Source: Acidaminobacter sp. JC074
GTDB lineage: Bacteria; Bacillota; Clostridia; Peptostreptococcales; Acidaminobacteraceae
Assembly (NCBI RefSeq): GCF_022496765.1
Contig: NZ_VANV01000020.1
Coordinates: forward strand, 11,567 to 75,566
Direction of reading: 5' to 3'
DNA length: 64,000 nt
Positions 9,140 to 17,760 of this stretch are shown in pieces. A program made the translations under genes and the position numbers. Numbering within the stretch: position 1 is the first letter of the stretch; each line of letters starts with the position of its first letter. The notes under the pieces were generated by a model. It was given only the letters and a program-made list of their open reading frames with translations, searched no databases and had not been told where the DNA came from.

Positions 9140-9882
9140 TGGCTATCGTATTTGAAAGAACTAAAGGTTTAACAACTAAAGAGACACACTATTGTCCTGG
9201 TTGTACACATGGTGTTATTCATAGATTAGTAGCAGAAGTATTAGAAGAATTAGACGTACTAGGCGATGCAATTGGTGTTGCACCAGTTGGTTGTTCAGTA
9301 TTAGCTTATGACTATTTCAACTGTGACATGCATGAAGCTTCTCATGGTAGAGCGCCTGCTGTTGCAACTGGTATCAAAAGAGCTTTAAATGATAAAGTTG
9401 TATTTACTTACCAAGGTGACGGTGACTTAGCTTCTATCGGTACTGCTGAAATTGTACACGTAGCACACAGAGCTGAAAAAATCACTACAATCTTTGTTAA
9501 CAACGCTATCTACGGTATGACAGGTGGTCAAATGGCGCCAACGACTTTAATTGGTCAAAAGGCAACAACTGCACCTCTTGGTAGAACTGTAGAGCACTCT
9601 GGTATGCCACTTAAGGTATCTGAAATGTTAGCAACTATTGATGGTGCTGCATTTGTAGAAAGAGTATCTGTTCATAACCCAGCTGCAATCAGAAAAGCTA
9701 AAAAAGCGATTAAAGCTGCATTTGAATGTCAATTAAGAGGCGACGGTTTCTCAATTGTAGAAGTTTTATCTACATGTCCTACAAACTGGGGTATTGCACC
9801 AGTTGAGTCATTAAAATGGTTAGAAGAAAACATGATTCCTTACTATCCATTAGGCAACTATAGAAAACCAGAGGAGGCGTAA
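9139..9882 (+). CDS. 2-oxoacid:ferredoxin oxidoreductase beta subunit (TPP-binding)
   Basis: 247-residue thiamine-diphosphate-binding subunit. It has the N-terminal CPGCTHG motif and a TPP/Mg motif beginning GDGDLASIG and ending in the NNAIYGMTGGQ segment. Its start overlaps the last base of the alpha gene (TAATG), so the two chains should be made in equal amounts. Together with the alpha, gamma and ferredoxin subunits it forms the usual four-part enzyme. Confidence 0.93.
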   Translation: MAIVFERTKGLTTKETHYCPGCTHGVIHRLVAEVLEELDVLGDAIGVAPVGCSVLAYDYFNCDMHEASHGRAPAVATGIKRALNDKVVFTYQGDGDLASIGTAEIVHVAHRAEKITTIFVNNAIYGMTGGQMAPTTLIGQKATTAPLGRTVEHSGMPLKVSEMLATIDGAAFVERVSVHNPAAIRKAKKAIKAAFECQLRGDGFSIVEVLSTCPTNWGIAPVESLKWLEENMIPYYPLGNYRKPEEA

Positions 9883-9883
9883 A

Positions 9884-10426
9884 ATGTTAAACGAGAAAGT
9901 AATCTGTGCTGGCTTTGGTGGACAGGGTGTTATGTCTATGGGTCAAATGTTAACTTATGCAGGTATGATTGAAGATAAGCAAGTTTCATGGTTACCATCA
10001 TACGGTCCGGAAATGCGTGGTGGTACTGCTAACTGTAACGTCATCGTATCTGATCACTTAATTGGTTCTCCAATTATTGTTGACGATGCTACTTGTGCAA
10101 TCGTTATGAACTTACCTTCTTTAGACAAGTTCGAAGCGGATTTAGCTGCTGAAGGTAGATTATTGATCAACTCATCATTAATCGAGAAGAAGGCTTCTAG
10201 AGATGATGTAACAGCTTACTACATTCCAGCGAACGAAATTGCAATTGAGTTGGGGAACGATAAGGTTGCAAACATGGTAATGTTAGGTGCTTACATTGAG
10301 TTAACAAAGGTTGTTGAAGTAGAATCTCTTCATAAGGCATTTATGAAGGTATTTGGTGAGAGAAAAGCTCACTTAATCGATATCAACATGAAAGCTTTAG
10401 AAAAGGGTGCTGAAGCAGTTAGATAA
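9884..10426 (+). CDS. 2-oxoacid:ferredoxin oxidoreductase gamma subunit
   Basis: 180-residue subunit with the family's N-terminal glycine-rich FGGQGVMSMGQ motif and the SYGPEMRGGTANC segment. It completes the four-subunit oxidoreductase and ends the operon; a terminator follows at 10450. The gap to the beta gene is a single base. Length and domain layout are normal for the family. Confidence 0.93.
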   Translation: MLNEKVICAGFGGQGVMSMGQMLTYAGMIEDKQVSWLPSYGPEMRGGTANCNVIVSDHLIGSPIIVDDATCAIVMNLPSLDKFEADLAAEGRLLINSSLIEKKASRDDVTAYYIPANEIAIELGNDKVANMVMLGAYIELTKVVEVESLHKAFMKVFGERKAHLIDINMKALEKGAEAVR

Positions 10427-10449
10427 GTATCATTTTAAATTATATGAAA

Positions 10450-10477
10450 AGCACTTCCTAGTGGAGTGCTTTTTTTA
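10450..10477. terminator. Bidirectional terminator between vor operon and DUF1700 gene
   Basis: An 8-bp stem (AGCACTTC / GGAGTGCT with one G-T pair) flanked by A-run and T-run ends the vor operon on the plus strand. The convergent minus-strand gene stops at 10475, so the hairpin can serve both. Confidence 0.75.
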
Positions 10478-11041
10478 GTGTTTAAGATTATTTAAGTCTC
10501 TTCTGATATATTTCTTTAAGTACTTAATGGATGCATTGCTGCCTTTAGATAAGAGCTTGTGACATAGCCTTGTAATGATGAGAGAGATGATGCCCGCAAG
10601 AGGAAAATACATAAGTGGGATCCCACCTGTAGAAACAAGACTAGGTGTTAAGATCTTAAATAAAGGAGTAAGAATAAGTAGTCCTCCAGTAAGATAAAAT
10701 GAAAATACCAGTAAGAAAGCCGCCAGTAATAGACTGCCTATGGTTAAAAGTATGGGTGCAAAAATAATGTTTTTGAAGCCTATTCCTATGATTTTCAAAA
10801 TCACAATAAACTTATCCTTGTATGAAGAGTCAGCTATTTGATCCATGTCGTATTCTAATAAAATTGCATTGGCAAGCTTTTTAGGATTTCCCAGTGCACT
10901 TGCTACAAGATTTTCATCTCTACCTGCTAATTTAGCTTCTTCGAAGTGAGCCACCACTTCATTTATAATATCCTCCATTTCATCTTTGGGTAACTTACTC
11001 AAGTAGGTTTTTAGTTTTTTTATGTAAAGCTCCTTAGTCAT
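10475..11041 (-). CDS. DUF1700 (HAAS-type) membrane protein
   Basis: 188 residues. The soluble N-terminal part, starting MTKELYIKKLKTYLSKLP and followed by VVAHFEEAKLAGRDE, is the HAAS signalling domain of DUF1700 proteins; the C-terminal half holds two long hydrophobic helices (about 95-120 and 125-165). It lies one base behind the PadR regulator. PadR/DUF1700 pairs are common in Firmicutes and often control an adjacent membrane function, but no target gene is evident here. Confidence 0.8.
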   Translation of the reverse strand: MTKELYIKKLKTYLSKLPKDEMEDIINEVVAHFEEAKLAGRDENLVASALGNPKKLANAILLEYDMDQIADSSYKDKFIVILKIIGIGFKNIIFAPILLTIGSLLLAAFLLVFSFYLTGGLLILTPLFKILTPSLVSTGGIPLMYFPLAGIISLIITRLCHKLLSKGSNASIKYLKKYIRRDLNNLKH

Positions 11042-11042
11042 C

Positions 11043-11354
11043 TTATCCCTCCTTTAACAACATGTTGATTGAAGACTGAAAGTCATGCCATTCATTAAGT
11101 AGTTCTTTATAGATGGTCTGCCCCTTATGGGTCAGCTTATAATATTTTCTAGGTGGTCCTTCTAGGGACTCTTGTAAATAGGATGTAACGTATTCGTCCT
11201 TCTTAAAACGTCGAAGGAGAGGATAAATACTGCCTTCTGATATTTCCATGTAGGTCATGACTTTATTTGCAATCTCATAGCCATAAGCATCTTCATGATG
11301 AAGAATTGAAAGGACACATAAGTCCAGTAGGCCTTTCTTAAATTGTGTATTCAT
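11043..11354 (-). CDS. PadR-family transcriptional regulator
   Basis: 103-residue winged-helix protein. The pattern LDLCVLSILHHEDAYGYEIANKV, then SEGSIYPLLRRF and PPRKYYKLTHKG, is the PadR signature including the wing. It is encoded directly ahead of a DUF1700 membrane protein and diverges from glmM. PadR proteins usually repress their own operon; the 150-base intergenic region to glmM would hold the operator, but I see no site strong enough to mark. Confidence 0.9.
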   Translation of the reverse strand: MNTQFKKGLLDLCVLSILHHEDAYGYEIANKVMTYMEISEGSIYPLLRRFKKDEYVTSYLQESLEGPPRKYYKLTHKGQTIYKELLNEWHDFQSSINMLLKEG

Positions 11355-11539
11355 GTTTGCCTCCTAGATACAGTATATTATTCACTACTATTTAATACAA
11401 GGTACTGAACATTAGAATATAATTAGAATTTGTGTCTAATTTTGCATCTTATATGACTAAATGCGCGCTTATAGCAATAAAATTAGAGAATCCACTGAAA
11501 TTATGGTACACTATAAATGTTGAAAAAATGGAGGAAGTA

Positions 11540-12886
11540 ATGAGAAAATTATTTGGTACAGACGGCGTAAGAGGTGTTGCAAATACTGAGTTAACACCAG
11601 AGATCGCTTTTAAACTAGGCAAGTATGGTGCTCATGTTTTAATAGGCAACAAAGAAAAGGCTAGAATCGTTATTGGTAGAGATACAAGAATCTCAGGTGA
11701 CCTTTTAGAGCATGCACTTGTTTCAGGTATTTTATCTGCAGGTTGTGATGCTTTATGTGTGGGCGTTGTGCCAACACCGGCGGTTTCATACTTGACCAAA
11801 CATTTAAATGCAGATGCAGGTATCGTTATTTCAGCATCTCACAATCCAGTAGAATTTAATGGTATTAAGTTCTTTAATGAAGACGGTTTTAAGTTAAATG
11901 ACGAAATAGAATTAGAAATTGAAAAATACATATTTGGTGAACTTCAAATGGAAAACCTGCCTGAAGGTGATAAGGTTGGCCGTTGTGAGTTCCACGATGA
12001 AGCGGAAGACTTATATGCAAAGTTTGTTATGAACACCATAGAAGGGGATTTAAAGGGCTTAAAGGCAGCTGTTGACGCAGCCAATGGGGCGGCTTCTCAT
12101 GTAGCCATTAAAACACTTCAGAAATTAGGTGTAGAAGTAACTGCTATTCATAATGAGCCGAATGGTTTAAACATCAATGCAAACTGCGGATCGACACATC
12201 CAGAACAAGTTGCAGAGCTTGTAAAAATTGTTGGTGCAGATATTGGTCTTGCCTTTGATGGAGATGCAGACAGATTGATTGCTGTAGATGAAAAGGGTCA
12301 AATTGTTGATGGTGACAAGATCATGACCATTTGTGGTATTCACTTAAACAAGCAACATAAACTAAAAGATCAGACCGTTGTATCTACTGTTATGAGTAAC
12401 TTAGGTTTTGATATCGCCTTAAAAGAAAATGGTCTTAGAACAGTAAAGACTAAGGTTGGTGACCGTTATGTTTTAGAAGAAATGAGAAAGTCTGGTTATG
12501 TACTAGGTGGTGAACAATCAGGTCACGTTATCTTCTTAGAGCACAACACAACAGGAGATGGCTTATTAACGGCTGTACAACTTTTAGATGTTATGAAGCA
12601 TACTGAAAAATCAATGTCTGAGCTTGCATCAGTCATGGATGTTTATCCTCAAGTTCTTTTAAATGCAAAAGTAGCCAATACTAAAAAACATGCTTATACA
12701 GAAGATGAAGTTATCACAAATAGAATTTCAGAAATTGAAAAAGTTATGGAAGGACAGGGCAGAGTCTTAATTAGACCTTCTGGAACAGAACCACTTGTAA
12801 GAGTTATGTTAGAAGGTAAAGACCAGTCAGTTCTTGATGGTTATGCCAAAGAACTTGTAGACTTAATTGAAGAGAGATTAAAATAG
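11540..12886 (+). CDS. glmM: Phosphoglucosamine mutase
   Basis: Converts glucosamine-6-phosphate to glucosamine-1-phosphate for UDP-GlcNAc and cell-wall synthesis. The 448 residues equal the usual length. The catalytic phosphoserine loop is SASHNP with Ser100; the metal loop (AFDGDADR) and sugar-binding GGEQSGH follow, and the phosphate-binding RPSGTEP lies near the C-terminus. The start chosen has a GGAGG site 5 bases upstream and gives the conserved N-terminus MRKLFGTDGVRG; an upstream in-frame ATG at 11432 would add 36 unrelated residues. A TG-N-TACACT extended -10 at 11504-11512 is a plausible promoter. glmS, its pathway partner, lies 8.4 kb downstream. Confidence 0.96.
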   Translation: MRKLFGTDGVRGVANTELTPEIAFKLGKYGAHVLIGNKEKARIVIGRDTRISGDLLEHALVSGILSAGCDALCVGVVPTPAVSYLTKHLNADAGIVISASHNPVEFNGIKFFNEDGFKLNDEIELEIEKYIFGELQMENLPEGDKVGRCEFHDEAEDLYAKFVMNTIEGDLKGLKAAVDAANGAASHVAIKTLQKLGVEVTAIHNEPNGLNINANCGSTHPEQVAELVKIVGADIGLAFDGDADRLIAVDEKGQIVDGDKIMTICGIHLNKQHKLKDQTVVSTVMSNLGFDIALKENGLRTVKTKVGDRYVLEEMRKSGYVLGGEQSGHVIFLEHNTTGDGLLTAVQLLDVMKHTEKSMSELASVMDVYPQVLLNAKVANTKKHAYTEDEVITNRISEIEKVMEGQGRVLIRPSGTEPLVRVMLEGKDQSVLDGYAKELVDLIEERLK

Positions 12887-12913
12887 CCATTGATTATTCA
12901 ATGGCTTTTTTTA
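12885..12913. terminator. Bidirectional terminator after glmM
   Basis: A perfect 9-bp stem (AGCCATTGA / TCAATGGCT, loop TTAT) followed by seven T residues. It overlaps the glmM stop codon, and the stop codon of the convergent flavoprotein gene lies in the loop. Confidence 0.85.
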
Positions 12914-13493
12914 GGTCCTTTTTTCTGAGTCCATTCTTCTTGCCAAGACTGTACCAGTGTTGTGTAGACATCCACTTAAAAAGAAATTTTGACATTTTAG
13001 CCTGTGTGATTCTAGTTTCATAAGCCTCTTGATTGGATATGGCCATTGATAAGGCCTTTAAACAGTCTGCTACAGGCTTTTTGATAGGCGTTTGCATAGG
13101 CATTGACTGTGAATTTCTCATAAACTCACCTGACCCGACGCCTAGTCCACCCATATAGTCTATCTGATTTTTCTTACAAAATAGGTCAATGGTAGACAGA
13201 CTTACTTGTGTTTGATGACCTTCTGGAAAACCGCAAGTAACAAGGGCATAAAGCTTCAGACTTATAGGATGGTCTTTTAAGTAGTCAGATAGGTTTTCTA
13301 AGTAAACTAGCAAGTTAGCGGGAAGGCTGTCTACATAGACAGGACAGGCGATGATCAAGGTATCGCCACTTGAAAATGTGTCAAAGGTCATATCTTTTAC
13401 ATAAGTGTATTCAGCCTCTAAATTTAAAAGTGAAGAGAGGTAGTAGGATGTACTATTTTTCAGTCTTGGACTTGCAATCAAAATTCTATTCAT
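12894..13493 (-). CDS. NAD(P)H-dependent oxidoreductase / flavodoxin-like protein
   Basis: 199-residue protein of the flavodoxin fold. It starts MNRILIASPRLKNSTSYYLSS, the usual first strand and FMN-phosphate loop. A second conserved strand (DTLIIACPVYVDSLPANLL) holds the PxYxDxxP loop common to NAD(P)H-dependent FMN reductases, and a GFPEGHQT loop follows. It overlaps the 3' end of the next flavoprotein gene by 8 bases, so the two minus-strand genes form an operon, 101 bases from a divergent TetR gene. Substrate is unknown. Confidence 0.75.
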   Translation of the reverse strand: MNRILIASPRLKNSTSYYLSSLLNLEAEYTYVKDMTFDTFSSGDTLIIACPVYVDSLPANLLVYLENLSDYLKDHPISLKLYALVTCGFPEGHQTQVSLSTIDLFCKKNQIDYMGGLGVGSGEFMRNSQSMPMQTPIKKPVADCLKALSMAISNQEAYETRITQAKMSKFLFKWMSTQHWYSLGKKNGLRKKDLKKAIE

Positions 13494-13968
13494 TCAAACC
13501 TCCAATTACTTTATCTAAATATGCTTTTAAATCTTTGTTCTTGCAATAGTGAAGGGCATGCATGGGTGCATGTAGGTTAATACTGTGTGCAAGTACCATT
13601 TTATTCATTAAAACTTTTTCCTCTTCTAGCGTTACATCATAGCAAATAACGTGGATAGAGGGATATTTTTTATATCTGGCCTGGTGATGTAGGTCACCAT
13701 TAATAGTTTTAAAAGTAGGTAGCACAAGAGGTATGGTCCGATCAATCACTCGTTTGACAGGTGAACTGTAAGAGCCGAAGTTTGCATGAGTGACAATTAT
13801 AAGATGATCACTAGCTATGATGGCTGAGTTGATATCGCCTCCCAGTATGCATTTGCCTGGTGTTCTTAGCCAGCAAGACAAACAGCCTGTGCAAGTTTTG
13901 TAATTGTTATCTGCTAAAAAGACAGGATAGTCTGTATCTAAATGTGTATCAGTGATGATTTGAATCAT
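13486..13968 (-). CDS. Flavodoxin-family protein with cysteine cluster, short N-terminus
   Basis: 160 residues. A CxGCxxCW...GxC motif (CTGCLSCWLRTPGKC) followed by ASDHLIIVTHANFGSYSSPVKRVIDR is typical of iron-sulphur flavoprotein or NADPH-dependent FMN reductase relatives. The usual first strand and FMN-phosphate loop (GSPR-like) seem shortened: the protein begins only about 25 residues before the cysteine motif. Its partner at 12894-13493 has a full N-terminal flavin loop. Both would be controlled by the divergent TetR regulator through the operators at 13981-14034. An RBS (GGAGG) lies just upstream of the chosen start. Confidence 0.7.
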   Translation of the reverse strand: MIQIITDTHLDTDYPVFLADNNYKTCTGCLSCWLRTPGKCILGGDINSAIIASDHLIIVTHANFGSYSSPVKRVIDRTIPLVLPTFKTINGDLHHQARYKKYPSIHVICYDVTLEEEKVLMNKMVLAHSINLHAPMHALHYCKNKDLKAYLDKVIGGLNE

Positions 13969-13980
13969 AAAACCTCCTTA

Positions 13981-14034
13981 ATGTTTACACTGTTAACATC
14001 TAAAATATAACACGAGATGTTTACACTGTCAACT
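13981..14034. promoter_or_regulatory. Two direct-repeat operators for the TetR regulator
   Basis: The 17-base word ATGTTTACACTGTTAAC occurs at 13981-13997 and, with one change, at 14017-14033. Each copy is itself a near palindrome (GTTTACA-C-TGTTAAC). The copies start 36 bp apart and lie in the divergent region between the flavoprotein operon and the TetR gene, the normal location for a TetR operator. Confidence 0.65.
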
Positions 14035-14068
14035 TTAAAGGGTAAAATAGGATTAGAAAGGAAATATT

Positions 14069-14653
14069 ATGGATAATTATCATCACGGAGATTTAAAAAA
14101 AGCCCTTGTTGAAGAAGGCCTAATTCTTCTGAATCAATATGGACTAGAAGGCTTTTCACTTAGAAAGGTTGCTGCTAAATGTCAAGTCAGCCATACAGCA
14201 CCTTATAAACATTTTAAAAACAAAGAAGAACTTATTGCTGCCATCAGTCACCATGTAAAAACTTCTTTTGCACATGCCCTAGATCAGGCAAGAAGCAGGC
14301 ATGAAAATATTGAAAATAAAATGGTCGCTGTAGGCGTTAACTATGTTATGTTTATGGTTAACAATCCTGATTATTACAGGTTTTTATTTTCTAATAAGTA
14401 TGACTGCAAAGTAGAGATCAAGACTGGCATGATTGAATATTATGACGACCCTGTTTTTCATGTTTTTTATGAAACTGCAGTAGATTTTTTCGATTTTTAT
14501 AGGTTGCCAAAAGAAACTTATATAAAAAATATCATTGCCATGTGGGCCATGGTACAGGGCTTATCAAGCCTGTTTTCAGGAACTATGACGACCGAGGAGG
14601 ACCTTGAAGGTTTAGTGGTAGAAATGTTAACTCAGAAACTTAAGTTTATTTAG
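14069..14653 (+). CDS. TetR/AcrR-family transcriptional regulator
   Basis: 194 residues. The N-terminal helix-turn-helix reads LEGFSLRKVAAKCQVSHTAPYKHFKNKEEL at about residues 25-55, a clear TetR recognition helix. The C-terminal ligand domain resembles TetR_C WHG-type proteins (MFMVNNPDYYRFLFS). It diverges from two flavoprotein genes and precedes an ABC transporter gene by 54 bases. Repeated operators sit in the divergent gap, so it probably represses the flavoproteins and itself; control of the downstream transporter is possible but that gene has its own GGAGG site and a separate two-component system. Confidence 0.9.
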   Translation: MDNYHHGDLKKALVEEGLILLNQYGLEGFSLRKVAAKCQVSHTAPYKHFKNKEELIAAISHHVKTSFAHALDQARSRHENIENKMVAVGVNYVMFMVNNPDYYRFLFSNKYDCKVEIKTGMIEYYDDPVFHVFYETAVDFFDFYRLPKETYIKNIIAMWAMVQGLSSLFSGTMTTEEDLEGLVVEMLTQKLKFI

Positions 14654-14707
14654 TAATGTATGAAGATTGTAATAAGTTGCTGTTAGGCTGATGATAGGAG
14701 GTGACTT

Positions 14708-15370
14708 ATGATACTAAAAACAAAACAATTAAAGAAGCATTATCATCAAAGCCAGCATGTCGTTAAGGCTTTAGATGGCGTTGATATTGAAATCAAAGAA
14801 GGTGAGTTTGTAGCTGTTGTAGGAAAATCAGGTTCTGGTAAAAGTACACTATTGCATATGTTGGGTGGTTTAGATGATCAAACATCTGGTCAAGTATTTA
14901 TAGAAGGTCATTCATTAAATGACATGACACCTGATGAAAAAACAATTTTTAGAAGAAGAAACATTGGATTTGTCTTTCAGTCTTACAATCTCATTCCGGC
15001 ACTTAATGTTTATGAGAATGTGACTTTACCTTTGGAACTAGATGGTCTTTCAGTGGATGAAAATCATATTAGCCATCTATTAAATATGCTTTCTATCAAT
15101 GATAAAAGATACAATTTACCGTCACAGTTGTCAGGGGGGCAACAACAAAGGGTGGCTATTGCAAGAGCCCTAGCAACTAAGCCATTTATTTTACTGGCAG
15201 ATGAACCTACCGGTAACTTAGATTCTCATACCAGCCAAGAGGTGATTGGGCTTTTAAAGTTGTCCAATCAGACCTTGAAACAAACCATCGTTATGATCAC
15301 TCATAATTTGGAACTGGCTCAAATGGCAGACCGAATCATCCATATAGAGGATGGAAAGGTTGTGTCATGA
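14708..15370 (+). CDS. ABC transporter ATP-binding protein (MacB/LolD/BceA type)
   Basis: 220-residue ATPase with Walker A GKSGSGKS, Q-loop FVFQSYNLIPAL, signature LSGGQQQRVAIARAL and Walker B ILLADEPTGNLD, all intact. The LPALxVYENV region and overall length place it with ATPases that pair with FtsX/MacB-like permeases. It overlaps the permease start by 4 bases. With the response regulator and histidine kinase that follow it forms a cassette of the kind used for peptide-antibiotic sensing or envelope-stress export. Confidence 0.93.
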   Translation: MILKTKQLKKHYHQSQHVVKALDGVDIEIKEGEFVAVVGKSGSGKSTLLHMLGGLDDQTSGQVFIEGHSLNDMTPDEKTIFRRRNIGFVFQSYNLIPALNVYENVTLPLELDGLSVDENHISHLLNMLSINDKRYNLPSQLSGGQQQRVAIARALATKPFILLADEPTGNLDSHTSQEVIGLLKLSNQTLKQTIVMITHNLELAQMADRIIHIEDGKVVS

Positions 15371-17751
15371 ATAACAACGACAAGATCATAAAGAAACTGC
15401 AAAAGAATAACATAAAAAATAATATGGCTAGGACCCTTATGATTGGTCTGGCAATCATTTTAACATGCATTTTGTTAACCAGTGTGGTGACTATCACACT
15501 AAGTTTAAATGAGTCTTTTGAACAGACTACTGCTTTGCAGGTTGGTTCCAAAGCACATGCTGGCTTTAAGTTTCTGACAATGGAAGAGGTAGGCAAACTG
15601 AAAGACCATAGATTAATCAAATCTTATGGAGTTTCAACAGTTGTAGGACTTGTGACCAATAAAGAAACCGAGGATATGCAGATAGAAGTAATGACAATGG
15701 ATGACCAGTATATGGAGGATGCCTTTATTGACCTTGTTGGTGCTTATCCAAATGATTACCATGAAATAGTTCTTGATACTTTAGTCCTTGACAGACTTGG
15801 TTTGAATCATGAATTGAACCAATTAATCTCTTTAACGGTTAAGACTGCTGTAGGAGAAGAAACAGAAGATTTTTTACTTGTAGGCTATTATGAAGGCAAC
15901 TTGTTTTCTCCAGCAAGTTACTTATTGGTTTCAAAAACTTATAAAGGATTACATGTCTTAGAAGATGAATATCCTGATTATATGGGCACCAACAACCTAA
16001 GTGTGAACTTTGCATCGAAGCATAATCTTGTGAGTAAACTTATGAAAGTAACTTTGGACAATGATTTAGAACATGTAAAGGCAGGACCTAACTGGGCTTA
16101 TACTGATGTTTTTCAGATGAACCTAGAAGATGTATTAAGTTATTTTTTTTTACTTCTTGTTCTAATGACATCAGGTTATCTTATTATTTATAATATTTAT
16201 TTGATAGCAGTACATAAAGATATAAAATACTATGGTTTGTTAAAAACAATAGGAGGGACTTCCAAACAAATTAAGCGATTGGTTTATGGAGGTGCATTAA
16301 GAATATGTCTAATAAGCATTCCCTTAGGTCTCTTACTTGGTTATGGCTTTGGACAACTCTTGGTACCAACAGTCCTGGGTTCTTTAAACACTGAAGTGAT
16401 TAAGGTTTCTACAAGTGGATGGATATTTGTTTTTGCAGGTGTTTTGACATCTCTAACAGTTTGGATATCTTGTAGAAAACCTGCAAAAATAGCTTCTAAA
16501 GTATCTCCTATAGAAGCCATTAGAACATCGGAAGTAACAGTCAATAAGAAAGCGAGAAGACGTAAACGCAGTAAGGTCTATCAAATTGCATGGCATAATG
16601 TGTTCCGTGTTAAGAAAAAGGCTCTATTGGTGATTTTATCATTATCGTTGAGTTTGGTTATTTTCTCATCAGTGCTAATAGAAATAAAGGATTTTGATTC
16701 TGAGAATTTTGTGTCTAGAATGATTGGATCGGATTATCTTATTGCGGATTCAGGTTATTTTGCCTCAAGTCATGATGGTGAAAACCTAAGTGAAAGTTTT
16801 CTTGAGGATATTGAGAGACTGGGTTTAGAAATGCACCCTTTTAAAATGAATATGAAAACAGTTTATATAGAAGATGATATACGAGAAGTCTTGGTATCGA
16901 GTTACAATGATGATAACCATGTTTCTTATGGTCATAATGAAGCTAAAGAAGGCCGAGTGACTCTAGAAGCTTATGGTGTTGACAGCTATTTTATTGATAA
17001 ACTTAAACCCTATTTATTAGAAGGCAACTTAAAGGAGAGTTTAAAAGCCGATGAGATTATCTTAGATAATCATTTTTTCTATGGAGCAGATCAAGGTATC
17101 ATGCCTTATGAGGTAGGAGATAAGATAGATATTGAAGGTAGAGCCTTTAAAGTTGTTGCAATAGTTTCGAATGTACCAATGTATATGTATAACCAGTATT
17201 TCACAGGTTTCTATTTACAAGGTTATATCAGTCAGGAACATACTAGTGATATTATATCTTTGATGCTTGAAGGACAAAATGACCTTATAAATGAAGTAAT
17301 GGCAACTTATCCAACCTTAACCATAAAATCAAGACAAGACTATTTAGATGAAGCAGATGAATATATCAGGATGTTTCGAATTGTTGGTTATTCATTAGCG
17401 GGACTATTGGCCATTATAGGTATTCTGAACTATATAAATATAACTGCAACGAACTTCATTATTAGAAGAAGAGAGTTCGCCATGATGCAGAGCATAGGTA
17501 TGAGTGATAATCAGTTTAGAAACATGTTTATAGCAGAAGGTTTGTATTATATTATTTTTGCTTTGTGTTTAACATTAATGATTACTTTACCTTTAAGTAT
17601 TTTAATGACAGGACAGTTGACGGTATCTTTTATAGTGCCACTGTTATGTTGTACAATAAGTTTATGTATATTAGTTATTCTAATTGCTTTTACAAATTAT
17701 AGGAATGTATGCAAAGAGAGTATCATAGAGCGGTTACAGACCGCAGAATAA
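15367..17751 (+). CDS. FtsX-like ABC transporter permease
   Basis: 794 residues with two FtsX domains. An N-terminal helix (about 20-45) is followed by a large extracellular domain (about 50-255), three helices around 256-365, a cytoplasmic linker rich in Lys/Arg, a second anchor helix near 418, a second extracellular domain (about 440-665) and three C-terminal helices. This ten-helix-like double layout with two outside domains differs from BceB, which has one large loop, and from short MacB. It is translationally coupled to its ATPase and lies 9 bases before the response regulator. The cargo is unknown. Confidence 0.88.
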   Translation: MNNNDKIIKKLQKNNIKNNMARTLMIGLAIILTCILLTSVVTITLSLNESFEQTTALQVGSKAHAGFKFLTMEEVGKLKDHRLIKSYGVSTVVGLVTNKETEDMQIEVMTMDDQYMEDAFIDLVGAYPNDYHEIVLDTLVLDRLGLNHELNQLISLTVKTAVGEETEDFLLVGYYEGNLFSPASYLLVSKTYKGLHVLEDEYPDYMGTNNLSVNFASKHNLVSKLMKVTLDNDLEHVKAGPNWAYTDVFQMNLEDVLSYFFLLLVLMTSGYLIIYNIYLIAVHKDIKYYGLLKTIGGTSKQIKRLVYGGALRICLISIPLGLLLGYGFGQLLVPTVLGSLNTEVIKVSTSGWIFVFAGVLTSLTVWISCRKPAKIASKVSPIEAIRTSEVTVNKKARRRKRSKVYQIAWHNVFRVKKKALLVILSLSLSLVIFSSVLIEIKDFDSENFVSRMIGSDYLIADSGYFASSHDGENLSESFLEDIERLGLEMHPFKMNMKTVYIEDDIREVLVSSYNDDNHVSYGHNEAKEGRVTLEAYGVDSYFIDKLKPYLLEGNLKESLKADEIILDNHFFYGADQGIMPYEVGDKIDIEGRAFKVVAIVSNVPMYMYNQYFTGFYLQGYISQEHTSDIISLMLEGQNDLINEVMATYPTLTIKSRQDYLDEADEYIRMFRIVGYSLAGLLAIIGILNYINITATNFIIRRREFAMMQSIGMSDNQFRNMFIAEGLYYIIFALCLTLMITLPLSILMTGQLTVSFIVPLLCCTISLCILVILIAFTNYRNVCKESIIERLQTAE

Positions 17752-17760
17752 GGAGAATCC

